From contig CABUEI010000075.1 in NCBI GenBank assembly GCA_902490585.1, positions 1 to 6,066 of the forward strand: a stretch of 6,066 nt of DNA, written 5' to 3'. Positions 1 to 5,013 of this stretch are shown here, in pieces (position 1 is the first letter of the stretch; each line of letters opens with the position of its first letter). The notes under the pieces were generated by a model that ran no database searches, had not been told where the DNA came from, and worked only from the letters and a program-made list of their open reading frames with translations. Position numbers and translations under genes: made by a program. The stretch comes from an uncultured Oscillospiraceae bacterium. Its GTDB lineage: Bacteria > Bacillota > Clostridia > Oscillospirales > Ruminococcaceae.

Positions 1-414
1 CTTGTCGTAGATCATTACACGCTTTGAATTTGATACTGCCATGGGGTGAACATATCCGTGCTGTAAAGCAAAATTTTGTCCGCCGTTCTCGTTATAAGAA
101 TAAAGATAAGTATCACTGAGCAGTGCAAAGCTGTCGTTCATAGAGCAGAATGTGTAGTCGCTTCTACCCGTAAGCGATATAGGATAACCTGCACTCTCGG
201 TCGTGGTGGTCTGTATTCTTGACGCAATGCCACGCAGAGGCTCAAATATAGTGTCACGGTATATCCAAACGGGAACAAGAGCCGCAATTATCACAAGCAA
301 AATGATAAGCGTTCTTATACGCTTTGCCTTTTTCTTCTTCTTACGATAAAGAGAAACATCGTTTATGTCGCTGTTTTTCTCTTGCTCAAGAGGATTTTTA
401 TCGGGTACTTTCAT
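1..414 (-). CDS. N-terminal part of a single-pass membrane protein, DUF5711-like; function unknown (runs off left edge)
   Basis: The reading frame opens at an ATG (414-412) and stays open for 138 codons to the first base of the window, so the C-terminus is missing. The start is supported by a GAGGGG-type ribosome binding site about 6 bases upstream and by its position 26 bases after the truA stop. Residues 1-23 are polar. Residues 24-34 are strongly basic (RKKKKKAKRIR), and residues 35-51 form one hydrophobic segment (TLIILLVIIAALVPVW). This is the pattern of an N-in signal anchor with the rest of the chain outside the cell. The outer part begins with a Thr-rich linker (about 68-73). After it come short strand-like blocks such as FALLSDTYLYSYNENGG, which look like blades of a WD40/PQQ-type beta-propeller. 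From memory this layout resembles the DUF5711 family of Clostridia, but I could not search for it. No catalytic motif is visible and no function is claimed. Confidence 0.8.
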   Translation of the reverse strand, partial: MKVPDKNPLEQEKNSDINDVSLYRKKKKKAKRIRTLIILLVIIAALVPVWIYRDTIFEPLRGIASRIQTTTTESAGYPISLTGRSDYTFCSMNDSFALLSDTYLYSYNENGGQNFALQHGYVHPMAVSNSKRVMIYDK

Positions 415-440
415 ACTTTACCCCTCTTTCATTTTATCTC

Positions 441-1199
441 TTATATCATGTCTTTATCATCATAGAACACTCTGTTAAGATACAGTCCGCACGGTGAAAC
501 GGTCTTGCCGGCAAACTCCCTGTCGGGCTTTGTGAGTGCATTTATTATATCCTGATCGGTACGTTTGCCCTCGCTGATATAGATAAGCGTACCGACTATT
601 ATTCTCACCATGTTATGAAGAAAGCCGTTTCCTCGGACCTTGATTTCAACGAAGTCGCCGCTCTGAACGACATCAATTGAATACACGGTTCTTACTGTGG
701 TAAGCAGGTGTTCCTTGGCTTCAGCCTTGCAGAATGAGGCAAAATCATGTTCGCCGACCATAAGCTGAGCTGCCTTCTGCATTTTGGCTATATCCGGCTT
801 ATACGGATAGTGCATGGCAAGGTCGGCTGTGAATACGTCACGGACGTTTCCGGTGTAAATTCTGTAGATGTATTCTTTTCCTTTACTGTCAAATCTTGCG
901 TGGAAGTCAGGCGGCACATCCTCGCACATCAGGAAGGCTATATCAGGTGGCAAAAGTGCGTTTCCGCCTTTGATGAAGCCGTCACAAGGTATCGGGCAAG
1001 CAGTCTTTACATTGAACACAAATGCCCTCGCATGCACACCGGTGTCTGTTCTTGAACAACCGTTTATCGTAACGTCTTCACAAAGCAATTTTGACAGCAC
1101 TTCTTCAACGGTCTGCTGTATGCTGTTCGCATTGTTCTGTCGTTGAAACCCATGATATGCCGTTCCATTATATGCCATTGTTACTTTAAGATTACGCAT
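441..1199 (-). CDS. truA: tRNA pseudouridine(38-40) synthase TruA
   Basis: TruA converts uridine to pseudouridine at positions 38, 39 and 40 in the anticodon arm of many tRNAs, in the cytoplasm. The 252-residue product has the usual length for the family. The catalytic aspartate is D52 in the signature GCSRTDTGVHARA (47-59). The RNA-binding FHARF segment is at 99-103, the active-site tyrosine is probably Y110 in KEYIYRI, and the conserved FLHNMVRIIVGTL stretch spans 193-205. The C-terminal SPCGLYL motif (235-241) is also present. The ATG start is supported by AAGGTGA (1203-1209), which overlaps the stop codon of ecfT; only 8 bases separate the two genes, suggesting coupled translation. The ecfA1-ecfA2-ecfT-truA order is a classic Firmicutes arrangement. 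Nothing looks damaged and identification is secure. Confidence 0.97.
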   Translation of the reverse strand: MRNLKVTMAYNGTAYHGFQRQNNANSIQQTVEEVLSKLLCEDVTINGCSRTDTGVHARAFVFNVKTACPIPCDGFIKGGNALLPPDIAFLMCEDVPPDFHARFDSKGKEYIYRIYTGNVRDVFTADLAMHYPYKPDIAKMQKAAQLMVGEHDFASFCKAEAKEHLLTTVRTVYSIDVVQSGDFVEIKVRGNGFLHNMVRIIVGTLIYISEGKRTDQDIINALTKPDREFAGKTVSPCGLYLNRVFYDDKDMI

Positions 1200-1207
1200 A
1201 GTTCACC

Positions 1208-2029
1208 TTACATTCCGGGGACAGAAACATAAATGTTCATAAAAACGGTTAACGTGATCATTGCCGCCATGATAATTGTAGCGACAATATCCCTTGCTCC
1301 GAATTTAAGCTGTTTCATGCGTGTTCTGCCCTCGCCGCCTCTGTAGCAACGGCACTCCATAGCAAGAGCAAGTTCGTTTGCACGCTTGAAAGCGGACACG
1401 AACAGCGGTATCAGCACGGGTATCAGAGCCTTTGCCTTCTTTACAAGTCCGCCTGTGTCCAGGTTTGCTCCTCTTGCCTTCTGAGCAGACATTATCTTAT
1501 CGGTTTCCTCGATAAGAGTGGGAATAAATCTTAAAGCTATAGTCATCATCATAGCAAGCTCGTGAACGGGAAAATGCAGTTTCTTGAGCGGTGACAGCAG
1601 ACGTTCGATAGCGTCGGTCAGTGCTATGGGCGAAGTCGTATAGGTAAGAAGTGACATTCCGACAATAAGGAATATAATTCTCACTGTCATGAATACAGAG
1701 GTGTTGATACCCTCCATGTAGATTGTGATAAATCCGAGCTGTACAAGCGGATCACCCTCACCGTGTATAAAGAACAGATTCAGAATACAGGTGAAAAGTA
1801 TAATCGGCATAATGGGCTTTAAGCTCGTGAAAATCAGCTTGAAGCTTATTCCCGACACCATATAAATAATCAGCATGAACAGTCCTGCCGTTATAAGCGA
1901 GCAATAATTTCCTGCCATGAACAGCATTACAACATAGGCTATATCAAGCACTATCTTGAAACGGCTGTCGAGCCTGTGGATTATTGAATTGCCCGGGAAA
2001 AACTGTCCTATTGTAATATCCTTCAGCAT
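1208..2029 (-). CDS. ecfT: Energy-coupling factor transporter transmembrane protein EcfT
   Basis: EcfT is the membrane subunit that links ATP hydrolysis by EcfA1/EcfA2 to movement of the substrate-binding S component in ECF vitamin and metal importers. The 273-residue product is mostly hydrophobic. Membrane segments lie at roughly 26-60 (probably two), 65-88, 108-130 and 247-268, and a long cytoplasmic coupling region spans about 135-240. That region holds the two short Arg motifs that dock on the ATPases: ARG at 185-187 (AQKARGANL), and a variant CRC at 226-228 (AMECRCYRGGEGRT) where ARG-like sequences are usual. FPGNSIIHRLDSRFK near the N-terminus is typical of the CbiQ/EcfT family. The ATG start overlaps the last 7 bases of ecfA2 (ATGCTGA) and follows an AAAGGA ribosome binding site inside ecfA2. 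Its place after two ATPase genes settles the assignment. Confidence 0.96.
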   Translation of the reverse strand: MLKDITIGQFFPGNSIIHRLDSRFKIVLDIAYVVMLFMAGNYCSLITAGLFMLIIYMVSGISFKLIFTSLKPIMPIILFTCILNLFFIHGEGDPLVQLGFITIYMEGINTSVFMTVRIIFLIVGMSLLTYTTSPIALTDAIERLLSPLKKLHFPVHELAMMMTIALRFIPTLIEETDKIMSAQKARGANLDTGGLVKKAKALIPVLIPLFVSAFKRANELALAMECRCYRGGEGRTRMKQLKFGARDIVATIIMAAMITLTVFMNIYVSVPGM

Positions 2030-2886
2030 ATCGTTCCTTTGTCCATATACTGCATTATTCTCTCTTTAGCACGTTCAACAGTATATATATCTTTTCCTAA
2101 GTCTACACCTTTATCTCTCAGTTTCATCATGATTTTTGTAATCTGAGGAACATCAAGACCTATCTTTATGATCTCATCCTGTCTTGCAAATACGCTGTCC
2201 GTATCTTCATGACAGAAAAGCTTGCCTTTGTTCATTACGAGAACCTTGTCGGCATACTTTACTATATCCTCCATGGAGTGAGAAACAAGCAGAATCGTCT
2301 TGCCGTACTTTTTATGATAATCGCTTATCTTGCTCAGTACCTTTTCTCTTCCTATCGGGTCAAGTCCTGCGGCGGGCTCGTCAAGTATCAGTATCTCGGG
2401 ATCCATTGCGATAACACCTGCAAGTGCAACACGGCGTTTCTGTCCGCCTGATAAGTCGAAAGGCGAACGTTCGAGCAATTCCTCACGGATACCCATATTC
2501 TCTGCCGCCTCACGCACCCTGCGGTCAACCTCGGCTTCGTCACAGCCCATATTCTTCGGTCCGTATGCTATATCTTTGTATACCGTTTCTTCAAACAGCT
2601 GATATTCGGAATACTGGAATACAAGACCGACTTTAAATCTTATCGAGCGTATGTCAACGCCCTTATCCCAGATATTCTGCCCGTCAATCAGTACTTCACC
2701 CGAAGTTGGCTTTACAAGCCCGTTCAGGTGCTGGATAAGCGTTGACTTTCCGCTTCCCGTATGTCCGATTATTCCGCAGAATTCTCCTTTTTCTATAGTA
2801 AGGTTTACATTATCTACAGCAGTTGATTCAAACGGAGTGCCGACGCTGTATTTATAGGTAAGCCCTTTCAGTTCTATCACATTCAT
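2023..2886 (-). CDS. ecfA2: Energy-coupling factor transporter ATPase EcfA2
   Basis: This is the second ATPase of the ECF module; it pairs with EcfA1 on the cytoplasmic face of EcfT and hydrolyses ATP to drive import. The 287-residue product has a complete ABC nucleotide-binding domain: Walker A GHTGSGKST (41-49), Q-loop Q91 in VFQYSEYQLFEETV, signature LSGGQ (145-149), Walker B ILILDE (165-170) with catalytic E170, D-loop AGLD (173-176) and switch His203. A C-terminal tail from about 243 (GLDVPQITKIMMKLRDKGVD) matches the corresponding tail of EcfA1 and is the family-specific dimerisation/regulatory region. The Q-loop reading FQYSEYQLFE, as opposed to FQNPDNQ in the neighbour, is what distinguishes EcfA2 from EcfA1. 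The ATG start lies 3 bases after the ecfA1 stop, with AAGGA placed within the last codons of ecfA1. All catalytic residues are intact. Confidence 0.96.
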   Translation of the reverse strand: MNVIELKGLTYKYSVGTPFESTAVDNVNLTIEKGEFCGIIGHTGSGKSTLIQHLNGLVKPTSGEVLIDGQNIWDKGVDIRSIRFKVGLVFQYSEYQLFEETVYKDIAYGPKNMGCDEAEVDRRVREAAENMGIREELLERSPFDLSGGQKRRVALAGVIAMDPEILILDEPAAGLDPIGREKVLSKISDYHKKYGKTILLVSHSMEDIVKYADKVLVMNKGKLFCHEDTDSVFARQDEIIKIGLDVPQITKIMMKLRDKGVDLGKDIYTVERAKERIMQYMDKGTIC

Positions 2887-2889
2887 TTG

Positions 2890-3762
2890 TTATTCCTTAT
2901 TTTTTAGAATATTGTACAGAACCTCTGCACATTCATCTTCATCTATTACATCATCGGGTACGTCAAGTCCGCATTTTCTCAGTTCATACATAAGCTCGGT
3001 AGCCTGCGGAACGTCAAGTCCGACGGATTTAAGCAATTCTACCTGTGAGAAAATCTTCTTAGGTACATCATCAAGCAGGATATTACCCTTGTCAATTACA
3101 ACCACACGGTCAGCCTTTGCCGCCTCTTCCATGTAATGTGTTATCAGAACAACGGTTATTCCGTGCTCCTTGCTGAGCATCTTTATGGTTGACATTATCT
3201 CTTTTCTGCCCTTGGGGTCAAGCATTGCGGTCGGCTCGTCCATTACTATGCAACGTGGACGCATGGCGATAATTCCTGCTATCGCAACTCTCTGTTTCTG
3301 ACCGCCTGAAAGCTGATGCGGAGCGTGGTCACGGTATTCGTACATATCGACCGTTTTAAGTGCTTCGTCTACTCTCCTGCGTATTTCATCGGGCGGAACG
3401 CCGAGATTTTCAAGTGCAAAAGCCACGTCTTCTTCAACAATGGTGGCTACTATCTGGTTGTCGGGATTCTGGAACACCATTCCGACTGTCTGGCGGATAT
3501 CGTATATCCTGCTCTCATCTGTGGTGTCGATTCCGTCAACGAGTACCTTGCCTGAAGTCGGGAGAAGTATGCCGTTGAAATGCTTTGCAAGGGTCGATTT
3601 ACCGCTTCCGTTATGACCGAGAACCGCTACAAAACTTCCCTCTTCTATAGAAAGGTTTATGTCGGTAAGAATACGGTTCTTTCCTGTTTCATCGCCGTTT
3701 TCGTCGAACACGGTATAATCAAATATAAGGTTTTCGGTTTTAATTATCTCTTTATCTTTCAA
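2890..3762 (-). CDS. ecfA1: Energy-coupling factor transporter ATPase EcfA1
   Basis: This is the first ATPase of the ECF module, partner of EcfA2 and EcfT. I start it at TTG 3762-3760, giving 290 residues, because AAAGGAG lies 6 bases upstream. An in-frame TTG at 3786 would add 8 residues and overlap the methyltransferase stop as TTGA, but it has no ribosome binding site. No ATG occurs before the Q-loop region. Motifs, in 290-residue numbering: Walker A GHNGSGKST (49-57), Q-loop FQNPDNQ (97-103) typical of EcfA1, signature LSGGQ (151-155), Walker B CIVMDE (171-176) with catalytic E176, D-loop AMLD (179-182) and switch His209. The N-terminal domain carries an acidic, hydrophilic loop (FDENGDETGKN, about 19-29) before the first conserved strand. 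The C-terminal tail from about 248 (GLDVPQATELMYELRKCGLD) parallels that of EcfA2. All ATPase residues are present. Confidence 0.95.
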   Translation of the reverse strand: MKDKEIIKTENLIFDYTVFDENGDETGKNRILTDINLSIEEGSFVAVLGHNGSGKSTLAKHFNGILLPTSGKVLVDGIDTTDESRIYDIRQTVGMVFQNPDNQIVATIVEEDVAFALENLGVPPDEIRRRVDEALKTVDMYEYRDHAPHQLSGGQKQRVAIAGIIAMRPRCIVMDEPTAMLDPKGRKEIMSTIKMLSKEHGITVVLITHYMEEAAKADRVVVIDKGNILLDDVPKKIFSQVELLKSVGLDVPQATELMYELRKCGLDVPDDVIDEDECAEVLYNILKNKE

Positions 3763-3768
3763 TCCGTT

Positions 3769-3775
3769 CTCCTTT
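3769..3775 (-). promoter_or_regulatory. Ribosome binding site that decides the ecfA1 start
   Basis: On the minus strand this reads AAAGGAG, a near-perfect anti-16S match, followed by a 6-base spacer (AACGGA) and the TTG at 3762. It lies downstream of the alternative TTG at 3786, which has only GTATATTTCGA before it. It therefore favours the shorter, 290-residue EcfA1 with a 20-base gap after the methyltransferase stop. Confidence 0.8.
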
Positions 3776-3782
3776 GCCGCCG

Positions 3783-4649
3783 TCAATCGAAATATACAAC
3801 AGCGGTATTGCCCGCAGGAACCGCAAGACCGGTCTGTTCAACCGGAAGTCCTATCTCCTGCGAATCTACTCTTATCTTGTATTTTCTGCCTACCGTCATC
3901 TGTAAAAGATAAGTCATTACAGACGATGAAAGACCTGTTGTATAGCTGTTGAGCACTATGAACAGAGGTTTTTCCGTCAGCACCTCGGTGCACATATTCA
4001 TAAGGTCGCATATACTGTCCTCAAGCTTCCACATCTCGCCGTTCGTTCCTCTGCCGTAGCTTGGCGGGTCGAGGATAATTCCGTCATAGCGGTTGCCACG
4101 TCTTATTTCTCTGCCGAGGAACTTTACCGCATCATCGACAATCCATCTGATAGGTTTATCAGACAGTCCGCTGAGCTTTGCATTTGTTCTTCCCCAGTCA
4201 ACCATGCCCTTTACTGCGTCAAGGTGGCATACCTTAGCGCCTGCTTTTGCACAGGCAAGCGTTGCACCGCCTGTATATGCGAACATATTCAGCACGTTTA
4301 TTTCTCTGCCTGCGTTTTTTATAAGCCCGGAGCATAAATCCCAGTTAACTGCCTGCTCGGGAAAAATTCCCGTGTGTTTGAAGCCTGTGGGCTTTACCAT
4401 AAAGGTAAGTCCCTTGTAATTTATATTCCAGCTTTCAGGGAGCTGTTTTTTGTATTCCCATTTACCGCCACCGCTTGATGAGCGGTGATACACTGCATCC
4501 GCCTTGTTCCACAGCGGTGAGGGATTCGGGTTTTTCCATATTATCTGTGGGTCGGGACGCACAAGCGTTATATCGCCCCACTTTTCAAGGCGCTGACCGT
4601 CAGACGCATCTATAAGTCTGTAGTCCTGCCAATCCTGTGATTTTCTCAA
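3783..4649 (-). CDS. Class I SAM-dependent methyltransferase, RlmI/RlmK-like (probable rRNA methyltransferase)
   Basis: The 288-residue product has a Rossmann-type SAM-binding fold: motif I NMFAYTGGAT (121-130), an acidic SAM-ribose position at D144 (HLDAVKGMVDWGRTNAKLSG), VDDA at 171-174, and motif IV DPPSYGRG (194-201). This combination is typical of the COG1092 / Methyltransf_SAM group, which includes the 23S rRNA methyltransferases RlmI and the RlmK half of RlmKL. Unlike RlmI it has no N-terminal PUA domain of full length; residues 1-90 instead form a short beta-rich region (RLIDASDGQRLEKWGDITLV, then WEYKKQLPESW). The target nucleotide cannot be read from the sequence; rRNA is inferred from the family. 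It starts at TTG, 6 bases after AAGGTGA, which overlaps the stop of the preceding gene. The next in-frame Met is residue 84, too late to be the start. No symbol is given because orthology to a characterised enzyme is not established. Confidence 0.88.
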   Translation of the reverse strand: MRKSQDWQDYRLIDASDGQRLEKWGDITLVRPDPQIIWKNPNPSPLWNKADAVYHRSSSGGGKWEYKKQLPESWNINYKGLTFMVKPTGFKHTGIFPEQAVNWDLCSGLIKNAGREINVLNMFAYTGGATLACAKAGAKVCHLDAVKGMVDWGRTNAKLSGLSDKPIRWIVDDAVKFLGREIRRGNRYDGIILDPPSYGRGTNGEMWKLEDSICDLMNMCTEVLTEKPLFIVLNSYTTGLSSSVMTYLLQMTVGRKYKIRVDSQEIGLPVEQTGLAVPAGNTAVVYFD

Positions 4650-4655
4650 ATTATT

Positions 4656-4662
4656 TCACCTT
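4656..4662 (-). promoter_or_regulatory. Ribosome binding site that decides the methyltransferase TTG start
   Basis: Read on the minus strand this is AAGGTGA, followed by a 6-base spacer (AATAAT) and TTG at 4649. Its last three bases are the TGA stop of the upstream 113-codon gene, so termination of one gene and initiation at the next happen within about 10 bases. The same AAGGTGA-over-stop arrangement is seen before truA. Confidence 0.8.
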
Positions 4663-4997
4663 ATCCTGTAACTGTCTATCGTTGGTCGTATTGTGTCCAG
4701 AAACGAATTTTCGCCTATCGTGTTTATCTTGAAGAACACAGCCTGACTGCCGCCCGTTGACATTACCGAAACGAATATTCTGTCATCGGTTTGGAACAGA
4801 GTAACATTCATGCTTACTCTTCCCTTTCCGAGATAACTGTAACGTTCATACGCACGGATAGCGCAACGTGTGCTTCCGACAACTATATCCGAGCTTTCTT
4901 CAAGAGATGCGCTCGTACTGCCTCTCATTACCGTATTGTGAAGATCCATAAGGATAACATCAAAATTACCTCTGAGTTCAGCTTCTATCTTCGCCAT
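4656..4997 (-). CDS. Conserved small protein of unknown function, DUF6054-like
   Basis: The product is a soluble protein of 113 residues with no signal peptide or membrane segment. The ATG start is well supported by AAAGGAG, 6 bases upstream, in the 16-base gap after glmM. Visible features are an N-terminal helix-like segment (MAKIEAELRGNFDVILMDLHNTVMRG), a SASLEESSD turn (29-37), strand-rich blocks RCAIRAYERYSY and RVSMNVTLFQTDDRIFVSVMS, and a glycine turn followed by GGSQAVFFKINTIGE (82-96). A short C-terminal helix (FLDTIRPTIDSYR) closes it. This pattern of a compact alpha/beta fold recalls the DUF6054 family of Firmicutes; that is from memory and was not searched. No catalytic triad, metal-ligand cluster or nucleotide-binding loop is apparent. 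Position between glmM and an RNA methyltransferase gives no clear functional hint. Codon use and ribosome binding site match its neighbours, so it is a real gene. Confidence 0.85.
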   Translation of the reverse strand: MAKIEAELRGNFDVILMDLHNTVMRGSTSASLEESSDIVVGSTRCAIRAYERYSYLGKGRVSMNVTLFQTDDRIFVSVMSTGGSQAVFFKINTIGENSFLDTIRPTIDSYRIR

Positions 4998-5013
4998 ATA
5001 AAACTCCTTTAAT

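Noticed and set aside
415..440. Possible terminator or promoter in the largest gap, between truA and the last gene
   Set aside because: The 26 bases show no inverted repeat with a T tract and no -35/-10 pair; they contain only a GAGGGG ribosome binding site.
747..1146. Plus-strand open frames of 92 and 102 codons opposite truA
   Set aside because: They lie wholly antisense to a well-identified truA and encode no recognisable motif; they are shadow frames of the coding strand.
2023..2029. Frameshift or assembly error at the ecfA2/ecfT overlap
   Set aside because: Both proteins have normal family termini, and a short ATGCTGA overlap with an upstream AAAGGA is ordinary translational coupling.
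2184..2857. Several plus-strand open frames (68-90 codons) opposite ecfA2
   Set aside because: All are antisense to an intact ABC ATPase, overlap one another in different frames, and have low-complexity Ser/Arg-rich translations typical of reverse-strand noise.
2023..3762. The two adjacent ATPase genes as a recent tandem duplication
   Set aside because: EcfA1 and EcfA2 share ABC motifs and the C-terminal GLDVPQ segment but differ widely elsewhere, including the Q-loop; this is the ancient paralogue pair of all ECF modules.
3580..3912. 110-codon plus-strand open frame spanning the ecfA1/methyltransferase junction
   Set aside because: It is antisense to two confident genes across their boundary and its translation shows no domain.
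4093..4419. 108-codon plus-strand open frame opposite the methyltransferase
   Set aside because: It is antisense to the SAM-binding core, and its composition is explained by the conserved motifs on the other strand.
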